A DNA stretch of 64,000 nt from Bacteroidetes bacterium UBA1941 (GCA_002336805.1 DDEZ01000006.1:62001-126000), one strand, 5' to 3'. Shown: positions 49,542 through 58,943, counted from the first letter of the stretch. Notes: generated from the sequence alone by a model not told the origin. Made by a program: numbers and translations.

Positions 49542-50572
49542 CCCGTAGGCGTTTCCATATCATATCTAAACCGATGCAGGCACTGACACTGAGCCTGCTG
49601 CTGGGTGCGCTGATGGCGCTGTCATCCTGTTTTAAGGAGAAGCCTATTCCTATGCCAAAGCTCTATAATGGGCCGGATGTTTTCACGGCGCATATCGGAC
49701 CGGGGTATATCAAGCAGCTGTACTTCAATGCGCAGACTTTCCAGTTTGTAGACTCAAACTCGCACTATCTTTACGACATGGCCTTTGACTGCGCCGCGGG
49801 TAGCTACAATGTATGGATCAATGGCTCTAAACTCATGTTTGCCTGCCATACGGGCAAGTACAACCTGCAGGAGGTGACCAGCCTCAATGACACACTGAGC
49901 AATGGCTGGAAGCAGGAGTTTGGCTCCGGCCTGCCGGCCAATAATGCCATAGGCACCTGGGGCAATAATGGTGTCTCCGGTAGGGAGGTCTACCTGCTCA
50001 ATATGGGAACCGACTCGCTGGGCTACAATATAGGCTTCAAAAAAATGCAGATGGGCGACTGCGTAGGCAATAGCTATACTGTCACCTTCTGCAATCTGGA
50101 TGGCAGCGATATGCATACCGTATCAGTGCCGCGCAAGTCTGCGCGCAATAAGGTCTACCTGTTCTTTGCCGATCAGCAGGTGCGTGACATGGAGCCGGAC
50201 AATAATAGCTGGGATATCCTCTTCACCCGCTACAGCATCTACTTTGCGGAGCAGAATCTGCCATACCTCGTCACCGGTGTGCTGACGAACCCCAATAAAT
50301 CGGCAGCATACTTTGTAGATTCTACTTCAAATTTTGACTCGCTCACGATCAACAATGTAGATCCGGCTAAGTTTACTCCGACACTGGATAATATAGGCTA
50401 TGAGTGGAAGCTATACGGCCTGGGGACCTCCGGCAGGTATACTATCAAAAGCTCTTACATCTATATCTTGCGCTCTGATGCACGCTACTACAAGATCCGC
50501 TTTATAGGCAGCTTCTACGATAGTGAGGGCAATGAAGGGTATCCCCAGTTTCAGATGGATGAGCTGAAGTGA
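49538..50572 (+). CDS. hmuY: HmuY-like haem-binding lipoprotein
   Basis: A 344-residue surface lipoprotein; the signal runs to lipobox ALSSC (Cys about 31), and Met13 is an alternative start. The C-terminal half fits the HmuY family: NNSWDILFTRYSIYF, then the final YYKIRFIGSFYDSEGNEGYPQF, which is the family's most conserved block. HmuY proteins take haem from host or environmental haemoproteins and pass it to HmuR. The start overlaps the receptor stop by four bases. The protein is longer than Porphyromonas HmuY, with an extra N-terminal beta-rich region containing two cysteines. Confidence 0.85.
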   Translation: MTRRRFHIISKPMQALTLSLLLGALMALSSCFKEKPIPMPKLYNGPDVFTAHIGPGYIKQLYFNAQTFQFVDSNSHYLYDMAFDCAAGSYNVWINGSKLMFACHTGKYNLQEVTSLNDTLSNGWKQEFGSGLPANNAIGTWGNNGVSGREVYLLNMGTDSLGYNIGFKKMQMGDCVGNSYTVTFCNLDGSDMHTVSVPRKSARNKVYLFFADQQVRDMEPDNNSWDILFTRYSIYFAEQNLPYLVTGVLTNPNKSAAYFVDSTSNFDSLTINNVDPAKFTPTLDNIGYEWKLYGLGTSGRYTIKSSYIYILRSDARYYKIRFIGSFYDSEGNEGYPQFQMDELK

Positions 50573-50629
50573 CAGCGCCGTATTTCAGATTATTTCCATT
50601 ACTTAGAGCCTCTAAACCCTACCTGATCT

Positions 50630-52039
50630 ATGAGGCATCTGTATATCCTCCTGCTAGCTAGCGCACTCCTGAGCATCAGCTCGTGCCAAAATGAGACTAA
50701 ACCATCCGGTCCGGCACTGGTCTATGTGCTGCGGGTATCCTATCCTGACCTGCTGCTGCGGCTATCGGACCATAGCACAGACTCTACGTTTCGCAGGGCT
50801 GCGCATATCGCAAAGGTAGCCATGGATACCGGCAGCAATGCTGGCTACCTGACCTCCTTTGCCCGCGCCTACCACGACATAGCTCCATCGCGGCACCTGT
50901 CTTCCATCTTTGCCTACGTGCCCAGGTACCAGCGGCAGCTTACTCCGCAGTCTAAAGATGAGGAGGTGATAGCCGTGCTGAGGAGGTCATTTGACGAGAG
51001 CATGGATCAGTCTGCGGCTATCATAGCCAAGAGATTTGAAGTAAAGGTGCCTCCTATCACCTGGCGGGATGTGCTGAAGCGCCGCCTGCCCAAAGTGCAA
51101 GTGCCGTATAGCGGTGAGGTGAAGACACGGGTGCTGAAAGGAAAGGGGCTGATAGAAGTCTCTGTGACGGGTGCCGACAATCCTGATCGTATCAAAAAGA
51201 TGGTCGTGGCCCGGGGCGATATGGGCCTGTGGGAGACCTACGAAAATGAAGAGATATTCCCGGCACTGATGCGTGCCGACCAGGCCCTGATTAGTCTGCT
51301 GGACCTACCCAGGCCTAAGACAATCAAAGAGAAGCGGGCGGAGACGAGTAGTTTCTTTAAAGATGCCGTAGTACTGGATAAAAGCGACACACAACCAGCA
51401 CCTCCAGCCAAAGAAGAGGAGCAAAAGGAAAAGACCTTAAATCCGCTCTTTGCTCTGCTGGCCCCCACTATAGACGGTGCCAACCAGCTACTAGCCGGCC
51501 CGGCCATCGGTATGGCACGAGGCAAGGATACCGCTACTATAAACCTCTACCTCTCTCTCGTGCGCAAGCTGCTGCCGGCCGACCTGAGGCTGATGTGGTC
51601 ACTACGTCCTTTGGGCGATGACGATGTGTACCAGCTATATGCCATACGGATGCATCCGGGCCAGGAGGCAGCACCTATATCCAGCGGCATGATCACTGAT
51701 GCAAAGGAGGTACCGGATCATAACGGATCTCCGTCTGTATATATCACTATGAGCAGCTTTGCCAGGGCGCGCTGGCGTACTATGACCGAGGCTGCCGCCA
51801 ATGGTACTATCAATGGCAGGGAGGCCCACCGCTGCATAGCCATCACGCTGGATGACAGGGTGGTGTCTGCACCGAGAGTCCTGGGAGTGATCACCGGCGG
51901 CAATACGGAGATATCGGGCATAGCCACTGCAGAGGAGGCCATAGACCTGGCAGACGTACTGCGAAACGGGCCACTCCCGGCACCACTGCTGATCGTAGAG
52001 GAGCGCATAGATCCGGCACCTGCAGCGGGGAGCAAATAG
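50630..52039 (+). CDS. SecD periplasmic-domain-like lipoprotein (SecD paralogue without membrane helices)
   Basis: A 469-residue lipoprotein (lipobox SISSC, Cys about 19) that lines up with the periplasmic part of the SecDF encoded next to it. Matching blocks in order: SIFAYVPRYQRQLTPQSKDEE with SecDF AIFASLPKYQKSLTFNSTND; DNPDRIKKM with DDPSRIRRI; LWETYENEEIFPAL with FWDTYENTEIYPSL; a lysine-rich linker; GPAIGMARGKDTA with GPAVGMAFGKDTA; DHNGSPSVYITMS with DQNGSPNVTLSMN; GGNTEISGIATAEEAIDLA with GGNTEISGISSVTEATDLA. It ends where SecDF's second membrane helix begins. Function unknown; it may modulate SecDF or bind exported chains at the membrane. Confidence 0.85.
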   Translation: MRHLYILLLASALLSISSCQNETKPSGPALVYVLRVSYPDLLLRLSDHSTDSTFRRAAHIAKVAMDTGSNAGYLTSFARAYHDIAPSRHLSSIFAYVPRYQRQLTPQSKDEEVIAVLRRSFDESMDQSAAIIAKRFEVKVPPITWRDVLKRRLPKVQVPYSGEVKTRVLKGKGLIEVSVTGADNPDRIKKMVVARGDMGLWETYENEEIFPALMRADQALISLLDLPRPKTIKEKRAETSSFFKDAVVLDKSDTQPAPPAKEEEQKEKTLNPLFALLAPTIDGANQLLAGPAIGMARGKDTATINLYLSLVRKLLPADLRLMWSLRPLGDDDVYQLYAIRMHPGQEAAPISSGMITDAKEVPDHNGSPSVYITMSSFARARWRTMTEAAANGTINGREAHRCIAITLDDRVVSAPRVLGVITGGNTEISGIATAEEAIDLADVLRNGPLPAPLLIVEERIDPAPAAGSK

Positions 52040-52056
52040 GCTACAGAAAGGTGGAG

Positions 52057-52079
52057 CTGAGGCACTAAAAGTGCCTCAG
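52057..52079 (+). other. Perfect 9-bp hairpin after the SecD-like gene
   Basis: CTGAGGCAC-TAAAA-GTGCCTCAG. No T-tract follows, so it is not a standard terminator; it may protect the 3' end of the upstream message or act with a later T-rich stretch. Confidence 0.5.
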
Positions 52080-52134
52080 GAGCAGGGCTGAAGACTCTTA
52101 AACCCCATCTTCTTTTATATTCGGGGATTAATCC

Positions 52135-52142
52135 TATATTTG
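52135..52142 (+). promoter_or_regulatory. Bacteroidota-type -7 element before secDF
   Basis: TATATTTG matches TAnnTTTG, 39 bases before the secDF ATG; TTTT lies 18 bases further upstream where TTTG is expected. It suggests that secDF is transcribed separately from the SecD-like lipoprotein gene. Confidence 0.45.
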
Positions 52143-52181
52143 CCGACCTATTTTTAGGCAAATTATCAAACCAATAAACCA

Positions 52182-55100
52182 ATGGATTTAAAAGGCATTA
52201 TCAGGTTCTTTACGATCGTCTTCTTCATCGTCTGCGCGTATGAGCTGTCGTTTACAGTAGCGTCGCAGCGTGTGGAGAAGCAGGCAGATGAGTTTGCTGC
52301 CAAGGGCCTGGCTGACGCAAGTAAGAGTGGCCGTACCGGCGATGCACTGGTGGCGTTAGAAGATTCTATAGATGGTGTAAAGAAAGAGCGCAGGAGGTAC
52401 TACCTCGACTCTATGAGCAGCCGCACGGTTTACAATCTTGGTTTCATCAAGTACAACTATAAGGAGTGCAATGAAAAGCAGATCCGCCTCGGCCTCGACC
52501 TGAAAGGTGGTATGAGCCTCGTACTGGAGATAGCTCAGGATGAAGTGCTGCTGAAGCAATCTGACAATAGCAAAGATCCTGCCTTTAACCTGGCTGTGAA
52601 GAATGCGAAGGCAAAGATGCCTCAGAGCGGCAATAAGGATTTCCTGACAGTATTCTCAGAAGAGTATAAGGCAGTGGCTCCGGATGGCAAGCTGGCAGCA
52701 ATATTTGCCTCCCTGCCAAAGTACCAGAAGAGTCTGACATTCAACTCTACTAATGATCAGGTACTGACCGTACTCCGTGAGGAAGTGACCAAGTCTGTAG
52801 ATGCGACCTTCCAGACGCTCAAAACCCGTATCGACCAGTTTGGTGTAGCATCACCTACTATCACACTGCAGTCAGGTACAGGCCGTATCATACTGGAGCT
52901 GCCGGGTGTAGATGACCCTAGCCGTATCCGCCGTATCCTGCAGCAGACTGCTCAGCTCGAGTTTTGGGATACGTATGAGAATACAGAGATATATCCTAGC
53001 CTGGTACAGGCTGACAAGTCTCTGAGCGCCTACCTGGCGTCTCAGAAGCATAATAAAGACTCAGCCTCCGGTATAATAGATACTACAACTAATAGCCTGG
53101 CGGGCGACCTCGGCCTCACAGCCGACAAGGATACCTCCAAGACTGCTAAGAACGATAGCAGCGCTACTGCTAAAGCCAAGGCTGCAAAGGATACTACGAA
53201 TACTAACCCTCTCTTCCGCCTGCTCAATCCGGTGGCTGACCAGCAGGGTATGCTCCAGCCTGGCCCTGCCGTAGGTATGGCATTTGGCAAGGATACAGCG
53301 CTGATCAATAACTACCTGAACCTGGACGTGGTGAGGTCTAACTTCCCACGCAATGTGAAATTCCTCTGGGGTGCTAAGTCTATCAATCCTGAGCGCTCTG
53401 TATATGAGCTCTTCGCTATCAAGACAAACCCTGCACAGCCGGGTGCTCCGCTGGGTGGTGATGTGATCACAGACGCCCGCTCAGGCTATGACCAGAACGG
53501 CTCTCCAAACGTGACCCTGTCTATGAACGCTACCGGCTCATCTAAGTGGGAGCGCCTGACGGATGAGGCTGCCAAGCAAACTCCTAAGAGGTGTGTGGCT
53601 ATCGTACTCGATAACCGTATCTTCTCATACCCTCGCGTACAAAACAGGATAGCCGGTGGCAATACTGAAATATCCGGTATCAGCTCAGTGACAGAAGCGA
53701 CTGACCTCGCCAATATCCTGAAATCAGGCCAGCTAGAGGCACGCACCCGCATCATAGAGGAGCAGGTGATAGGACCATCTCTGGGTGCCGAGGCTATCAA
53801 GGCAGGTCTGCTTTCCCTCTTTGTAGCATTTGTAGTGGTTTGCCTCTTTATGATCGCCTACTACTCTACATCAGGTATCGTAGCTAATATCGCGGTGATC
53901 CTGAACCTCTTCTTCATCATCAGCATCTTGGCTCAGTATGGTGCGTCTCTGACCCTGCCTGGTATGGCCGGTATCGTACTGACCCTGGCTATCGCGATAG
54001 ATGCGAATGTGATCATCAATGAGCGTATCCGTGAGGAGCTGGCCAAGGGCAAAGGTACCCGCGCTGCAGTGACAGACGGCTACAAGCACTCCTACTCAGC
54101 GATCATAGATGGCAACGTGACCACCCTCATAGTAGGTATCGTGCTGATGTTCTTCGGCTACGGTCCGGTGAAGGGTTTCGCTGTGACGCTGGTGATCGGT
54201 ATCCTTACCTCTCTCTTTACAGCGGTAGGTTTCACACAGGTGATATTTGACTTCATCTTCAAGAGGCACTGGGAGCCGACTTTTGGCAACAAGTTTACGA
54301 TGAACGTGCTGAAGGGAATGAACGTACAGTTCATGTCTTTCCGCAAGGTATCTTATACCATCTCTGCTATCGCTTTTGCAGTATCTTTTGGAGCTATGGT
54401 CATCATCGGCTTTGACCTCGGTGTAGCCTTCAAGGGTGGTCGCAGCTACGTAGTGAAACTGGACCAGGATGTGAAGACGGCTGATGTGGCCAACCAACTG
54501 GAAGGACCGCTGGGAAGCCGCCCGCTGGTGAAGACCTACGGTAGCAACAGCCAGATACAGATCACTACTGCCTACCTGATCAACTCTAATGAGTCTAACG
54601 TAGACAGCATCATAGAGAGCAAACTCTACGAGGGCATCAATAAGGACTTTGTGAGCAAGCCGACATTTGACAAGTTCCGCAGCTCGGCTATCAAGTCTAT
54701 CACTAAGATAGATGCTACCATAGCTGACGATATCCGCAAGAGCGCCCTCATCAGCGGTTTCCTCGGCTGTCTTCTGATCTTCATCTACATCTACATCCGC
54801 TTCCGCAAGTGGGAGTATGCAGTAGGTGCCATAGCGGCCACGGTGCATGACCCTGTGATCGTACTCGGCCTCTTTGCACTGCTCCGCCACATCATGCCAT
54901 TCTCCCTGGAGGTAGATGAGAATGTGGTAGCGGCTATCCTGACGCTGATCGGCTACTCGGTGAATGATACGGTGATCGTATTTGACCGTATCCGTGAGTA
55001 CATCAAGCTGTACCCTGGCCACTCACTGGTACACAATGTGAACGACTCGATCAATAGTACACTGAGCCGTACCATCATGACCTCAGTAGCTACAGAGGTG

Positions 55101-55268
55101 GTTTGTATCATCCTCTTCGTATTTGGCGGTGATGCTATCAGGCAGTTCTCTTTTGCGCTGATGGTGGGTATCGCTGTAGGTACATACTCTTCTATCTTCA
55201 TCGCTTCTCCTATCACTGTAGACCTCCTGCTCCGCAGAAAGGATACACTGAAGGAAGACGCTAAATAA
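52182..55268 (+). CDS. secDF: Fused protein translocase subunit SecDF
   Basis: Proton-driven inner-membrane subunit that completes export of proteins through SecYEG. The 1028-residue protein joins SecD and SecF. The first helix (about 7-25) is followed by the SecD periplasmic domains (about 95-545), with LGLDLKGGMSLVLEI and the PGVDDPSRI block, then five helices containing the SecD motif IDANVIINERIREE. SecF starts at about residue 720 with FDLGVAFKGGRSYVV and ends with its five helices, GYSVNDTVIVFDRIREY. The fusion is normal for Bacteroidota. A long Ala/Lys/Asp-rich insertion (about 285-340) separates the two periplasmic parts. Confidence 0.97.
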   Translation: MDLKGIIRFFTIVFFIVCAYELSFTVASQRVEKQADEFAAKGLADASKSGRTGDALVALEDSIDGVKKERRRYYLDSMSSRTVYNLGFIKYNYKECNEKQIRLGLDLKGGMSLVLEIAQDEVLLKQSDNSKDPAFNLAVKNAKAKMPQSGNKDFLTVFSEEYKAVAPDGKLAAIFASLPKYQKSLTFNSTNDQVLTVLREEVTKSVDATFQTLKTRIDQFGVASPTITLQSGTGRIILELPGVDDPSRIRRILQQTAQLEFWDTYENTEIYPSLVQADKSLSAYLASQKHNKDSASGIIDTTTNSLAGDLGLTADKDTSKTAKNDSSATAKAKAAKDTTNTNPLFRLLNPVADQQGMLQPGPAVGMAFGKDTALINNYLNLDVVRSNFPRNVKFLWGAKSINPERSVYELFAIKTNPAQPGAPLGGDVITDARSGYDQNGSPNVTLSMNATGSSKWERLTDEAAKQTPKRCVAIVLDNRIFSYPRVQNRIAGGNTEISGISSVTEATDLANILKSGQLEARTRIIEEQVIGPSLGAEAIKAGLLSLFVAFVVVCLFMIAYYSTSGIVANIAVILNLFFIISILAQYGASLTLPGMAGIVLTLAIAIDANVIINERIREELAKGKGTRAAVTDGYKHSYSAIIDGNVTTLIVGIVLMFFGYGPVKGFAVTLVIGILTSLFTAVGFTQVIFDFIFKRHWEPTFGNKFTMNVLKGMNVQFMSFRKVSYTISAIAFAVSFGAMVIIGFDLGVAFKGGRSYVVKLDQDVKTADVANQLEGPLGSRPLVKTYGSNSQIQITTAYLINSNESNVDSIIESKLYEGINKDFVSKPTFDKFRSSAIKSITKIDATIADDIRKSALISGFLGCLLIFIYIYIRFRKWEYAVGAIAATVHDPVIVLGLFALLRHIMPFSLEVDENVVAAILTLIGYSVNDTVIVFDRIREYIKLYPGHSLVHNVNDSINSTLSRTIMTSVATEVVCIILFVFGGDAIRQFSFALMVGIAVGTYSSIFIASPITVDLLLRRKDTLKEDAK

Positions 55269-55290
55269 GCAAGCGATCATATCATATAAG

Positions 55291-55323
55291 AAAGGGCACC
55301 CTCTCAGGTGCCCTTTCTTTTTG
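55291..55323 (+). terminator. Intrinsic terminator after secDF
   Basis: AAAGGGCACC-CTCTCA-GGTGCCCTTT, a perfect 10-bp stem, followed by CTTTTT. Placed 22 bases after the secDF stop. Confidence 0.92.
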
Positions 55324-55363
55324 CGCTCGCCGGCATTAGCTTGAAAAAGGCTATCATTGGAGT

Positions 55364-56437
55364 ATGCATACGGCGGAGCGGGATAGGGTATTTGGCCTGG
55401 ATATAGTCCGGGCGGCTGCCATACTGCTCGTGCTGCTGCTGCATAGCAGGTTTATATTGGAGGGTACAGTGCTGGAGGGTTTCCCCTACGTGCGCATACC
55501 GGATGGCGTAGAGCTCTTCTTTGTGCTCAGCGGCTTCCTGATAGGCGGTATACTGCTCCGCACCATAGAGTCCGGTGGGCTGCACGCCCAAGAACTGTGG
55601 GCATTCTGGCGGCGAAGGTGGTTTCGTACGCTACCCGGATACTATCTCATACTCGCGGTCAACTATGTAGTAGTACGCTACAATGTCATCCACGAGGGCA
55701 TTTATAATTTCAACTGGAGGTACTTCCTATTCCTGCAGAATTTTTCAAAGCCATTCGTCGGGTTCTACCGGGAGTCCTGGAGCCTGTCAGTGGAGGAATG
55801 GTTTTATGTGATCGTACCGCTCTTATTGTTCTGTCTGGTCAGGGTAGTACGGCCCCGGGTAGCTTATATCACAACTGTGGTACTCATGCTGGCGGGACCT
55901 GTGCTATGCCGGTGGCTATTGATGGATAGCAGTTTTGATGCCTTCTGGGTAGACCTCAGTATCCGCAAGGTAGTGGTGACGCGCCTGGATAGTATAGGAT
56001 ACGGCCTGCTGGCGGCATGGCTCTACCGCTACTATCCGGATGGGTGGAGGCAGGGGAGATGGCCGGCTCTGATCATCGGCTCGCTTGGTATATGCTTCCT
56101 GCTGATGTATAGAGCGCCTGCGGGGAGTGTCTATAGCCAGGTAGTGTATTTCAGCCTGTCGCCCATCTGTATGGCGCTGCTGCTGCCAGTGGCTGCGGGT
56201 ATCAGCAGGGGAGAGGGGCCGGTAGCGTGGTTCATCACTTACACCAGCCGTATTTCTTATTCGCTCTATCTGGTCAATTTCTCCCTGGTGGCCGAGGTGA
56301 TACGTGACCAGTGTGCCCCGCAGGGTGGCGCAGATGGGATCATAAAGTACGGCGCCTTCTGGCTGATAGCTTATATAGCAGCGTCATTGCTATACTACGG
56401 GTTTGAAAAGCCGGTGATGGACCTGAGGGATAGGTGA
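55364..56437 (+). CDS. Membrane acyltransferase 3 family protein (OafA/YrhL-like)
   Basis: A 357-residue integral membrane acyltransferase with about ten helices. The family marks are the N-terminal FGLDIVRAAAILLVLLLHSRF with the catalytic-site His, the R/E segment WRRRWFRTLPGYY, and ESWSLSVEEWFYVIVPLLL. Such enzymes acetylate or otherwise acylate surface polysaccharides, lipids or peptidoglycan. It has no attached SGNH domain. Nearby genes give no substrate clue. It converges with the DUF5683 gene, one base separating the stops. Confidence 0.9.
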   Translation: MHTAERDRVFGLDIVRAAAILLVLLLHSRFILEGTVLEGFPYVRIPDGVELFFVLSGFLIGGILLRTIESGGLHAQELWAFWRRRWFRTLPGYYLILAVNYVVVRYNVIHEGIYNFNWRYFLFLQNFSKPFVGFYRESWSLSVEEWFYVIVPLLLFCLVRVVRPRVAYITTVVLMLAGPVLCRWLLMDSSFDAFWVDLSIRKVVVTRLDSIGYGLLAAWLYRYYPDGWRQGRWPALIIGSLGICFLLMYRAPAGSVYSQVVYFSLSPICMALLLPVAAGISRGEGPVAWFITYTSRISYSLYLVNFSLVAEVIRDQCAPQGGADGIIKYGAFWLIAYIAASLLYYGFEKPVMDLRDR

Positions 56438-57175
56438 CTACTGCCAGGAGGCAGCGGGAGTATATCTTTTCTTTGATGCCATGGGGCTGAATGATAATGA
56501 CAGCCCGAAGCAAGCCTGGCTCATGCCCAGCTGCGCCGGCAGCACAAAGGACGGATCCACATTCATAGATAGCTTCTCATCCACATTAAAGTGATAGAGG
56601 TGGCCGTCTACAGCTGCATCTACGAGATTGAGTGTGTACCAGAGTGCTGTGACTATGGCCGCATAGTTGAGCAGGTTTTTGTAGTAGTCGCGGTAGGGCT
56701 TGATAGTGCTATAGCTGGCTTCTACGCCTTTGTACATGGCTGTACCGGTGGCAGTATTGCGCACGGCGGCGCGGTAGGATGCGCGGGCTATACCAAACTC
56801 TTTATTCTCAAAGTAGATCCAGTAGCCCAGTCCACCGAGGCCTGCATAGATGATGGGGATCTTCCAGTATTTCTTATTGTATGCCTGGCCCAGGCCGGGG
56901 AGTATGGCAGACATCCAGACAGCTTTGACAGGGCTATGCTTCTTTACTACAGGTGGGATAGAGTCCTTGCCGGGTACCACTTTGTCTGCGCCAAAGGCTA
57001 CAGTACTGTCATTGATCACCTTTTTGCCCTGTATATCAAACTCCTCTCTGGTCTGGTGTGCTACCGTATCCTTAGAGTATATACCGGCAGAGTCAGTCAC
57101 GCTCTGAGACTGGCCCTGACCATATAGGGAGAGGAGCAGACAGAGCGATATGAATATGATGCGATGAGCATACAT
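56438..57175 (-). CDS. DUF5683 protein of the parAB cluster
   Basis: A 245-residue exported or membrane protein. A signal peptide (residues about 1-21) precedes a polar region; the DUF5683 core is AVWMSAILPGLGQAYNKKYWKIP followed by hydrophobic segments near 110-130 and 165-185 and YENKEFGIARASYRAA-like sequence. It follows parB with stop and start sharing one base, the order conserved in Bacteroidota. Function is unknown; the position suggests a link of envelope and chromosome segregation or simple operon conservation. Confidence 0.85.
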   Translation of the reverse strand: MYAHRIIFISLCLLLSLYGQGQSQSVTDSAGIYSKDTVAHQTREEFDIQGKKVINDSTVAFGADKVVPGKDSIPPVVKKHSPVKAVWMSAILPGLGQAYNKKYWKIPIIYAGLGGLGYWIYFENKEFGIARASYRAAVRNTATGTAMYKGVEASYSTIKPYRDYYKNLLNYAAIVTALWYTLNLVDAAVDGHLYHFNVDEKLSMNVDPSFVLPAQLGMSQACFGLSLSFSPMASKKRYTPAASWQ

Positions 57176-58098
57176 CAGTCCGTGAGGAGCTCGACCAGAC
57201 GCTCCAGGTCCGTATCGTTATAGAACTTGATAGCGATCTCGCCTTTGCCTTCCTTGGTGCGTATGATAGATACGCGTGTGCCGAGAGAGGAGCTGATCTG
57301 ATCCTGTAGTTTCCTCAGAAATATATCTCCCTCAGAGCTGCGCCTGTCTGCAGCCTCGCGGGCGCTCGGCTGGCTAGGGGTCTCCAGATTGATACCGCGT
57401 ACCAGCTCTTCAGTCTGGCGCACACTGAGGCCTTTCTCCACTGTCTCCTTGAATGCGCTGAGCAGTGTAGGCAGGTAGTCTATGGCGAGGAGGGCCTTGG
57501 CGTGACCCATGGTGATCCTATTGTCACGCAGGGCAGCCTGTATATCTGGCGGCAGCTTGAGCAGGCGGATGAAGTTGGTCACCGTACTGCGGTTCTTGCC
57601 CAGGCGCTCAGAGAGCTTGTCCTGCGTCAGGTCGCACTCATCCATGAGGCGCTTGTAGTTGATAGCTATCTCCAGTGGATTGAGGTCTTCGCGTTGTATA
57701 TTTTCTATCAGAGCTATCTCTATGGACTCCTGGTCAGATGCGAGGCGGATGTAGGCAGGTATATCAGTACGGCCGGCCAGTTTGGACGCACGCAGGCGGC
57801 GCTCACCGGCTATCAGCTGGTATTTATTGCCCTCTATGCGGCGCACAGTGATAGGCTGTATCACGCCGTGGATACGGATAGAGTCAGCGAGCTCCTCCAG
57901 GCTCTCACTATCAAAGGTAGAGCGTGGCTGGAATGGATTGACCTCTATCTGGGCTAGTGGTATGTATATCACCACTCCGGCCTGATTGGCTACAGAGGTG
58001 GTACTTACTTCAGTATGTTTGGTAGCAGAGGCTTTGTCATCACTCAGCAGCGCGCCCAGGCCGCGGCCCAGTCCTCCCTTCTTCTTATTGTCCATCAT
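57175..58098 (-). CDS. parB: Chromosome-partitioning protein ParB
   Basis: CTP-dependent DNA clamp that loads at parS sites and, with ParA, segregates replicated origins. The 307-residue protein has an N-terminal LGRGLGALL motif, the CTP-binding domain with NPFQPRSTF and GERRLRA (about residues 115-121), and a helix-turn-helix with LSERLGKNRSTVTNFIRLLKLP. A C-terminal dimerisation region follows. It starts within the last codons of parA (14-base overlap; either of two adjacent ATGs). No parS-like palindrome was found in the window. Confidence 0.95.
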   Translation of the reverse strand: MMDNKKKGGLGRGLGALLSDDKASATKHTEVSTTSVANQAGVVIYIPLAQIEVNPFQPRSTFDSESLEELADSIRIHGVIQPITVRRIEGNKYQLIAGERRLRASKLAGRTDIPAYIRLASDQESIEIALIENIQREDLNPLEIAINYKRLMDECDLTQDKLSERLGKNRSTVTNFIRLLKLPPDIQAALRDNRITMGHAKALLAIDYLPTLLSAFKETVEKGLSVRQTEELVRGINLETPSQPSAREAADRRSSEGDIFLRKLQDQISSSLGTRVSIIRTKEGKGEIAIKFYNDTDLERLVELLTD

Positions 58099-58930
58099 TG
58101 TCTATCAAATTTAGCTCTTTCTCTGCGTCAGGTATATTGGTGGCATTGTTTCTTTGCAAAATTTCACGCACCAGGTTCATGTAGTTTACAGAGCCTTTGC
58201 TCTCAGCATCATACATGATAGCGGGCTTGCCAAAACTAGGGGCCTCGCCCAGGCGCGTATTGCGGTGTATGATCGTGTCATACACTATATTCTCAAAGTG
58301 TTTCTTGATCTCATCCACTACCTGATTGCTCAGGCGGAGGCGCGGATCATACATGGTGAGCAGGATGCCCTCTATCTCCAGCTCAGGATTGAGGCGTGTC
58401 TGCACGATCTTGATCGTATTGAGGAGCTTGCCCAGGCCCTCCAGTGCAAAGTACTCACACTGCACCGGTATGATCACTGAGTCAGATGCGGTGAGGGCAT
58501 TGACAGTGATGAGGCCGAGAGACGGAGAGCAGTCTATGATGATGAAGTCATATTCTTTCCTCACCTCCTCGAGCATCTGCTTGAATATCTTCTCACGGTT
58601 AGGCTGATTGATGAGCTCTATCTCTGCACCTACGAGGTCAAGGTGGGAGGGCAGGAGGTAGAGATTGGGCGTCTCGGTCTCCAGTATGATGTCCTGAGGC
58701 TTTACTTCATTTACCAGGCACTCATAGAGGCTGGTCTTGATAGCCCTCGGGTCAAAACCGACGCCTGATGTGGCATTGGCCTGTGGGTCAGCATCTATCA
58801 GCAGCACCTTGTACTCCAGCACTGCCAGGCAGGCGGATATATTGATGGCGCTGGTGGTCTTGCCTACACCACCCTTCTGGTTGGCCAGGGTGATCACCTT
58901 TTGCAGGCGTTCTTTCTTTGTATTATCCAT
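58085..58930 (-). CDS. parA: Chromosome-partitioning ATPase ParA/Soj
   Basis: P-loop ATPase that moves ParB-parS complexes along the nucleoid. I choose the ATG at 58930 (MDNTKKERLQKVI, 281 residues), because AAAGGAG lies seven bases before it; the ATG at 58954 would add eight residues. The deviant Walker A motif is NQKGGVGKTTSAIN, Walker A' is VLLIDADPQANAT and Walker B IIIDCSPSLG. The strong Shine-Dalgarno sequence is unusual for this phylum. UPF0173 ends 13 bases upstream. Confidence 0.95.
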   Translation of the reverse strand: MDNTKKERLQKVITLANQKGGVGKTTSAINISACLAVLEYKVLLIDADPQANATSGVGFDPRAIKTSLYECLVNEVKPQDIILETETPNLYLLPSHLDLVGAEIELINQPNREKIFKQMLEEVRKEYDFIIIDCSPSLGLITVNALTASDSVIIPVQCEYFALEGLGKLLNTIKIVQTRLNPELEIEGILLTMYDPRLRLSNQVVDEIKKHFENIVYDTIIHRNTRLGEAPSFGKPAIMYDAESKGSVNYMNLVREILQRNNATNIPDAEKELNLIDNDGQ

Positions 58931-58943
58931 ATCTACTCCTTTA

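Noticed and set aside
54096..55022. Minus-strand open frame of 308 codons inside secDF
   Set aside because: Shadow of secDF; His/Asp/Tyr-rich composition typical of antisense translation.
57175..58930. parS site beside parAB
   Set aside because: I looked for a GTTTCACGTGAAAC-like palindrome in and around the genes and did not see one; parS may be elsewhere.
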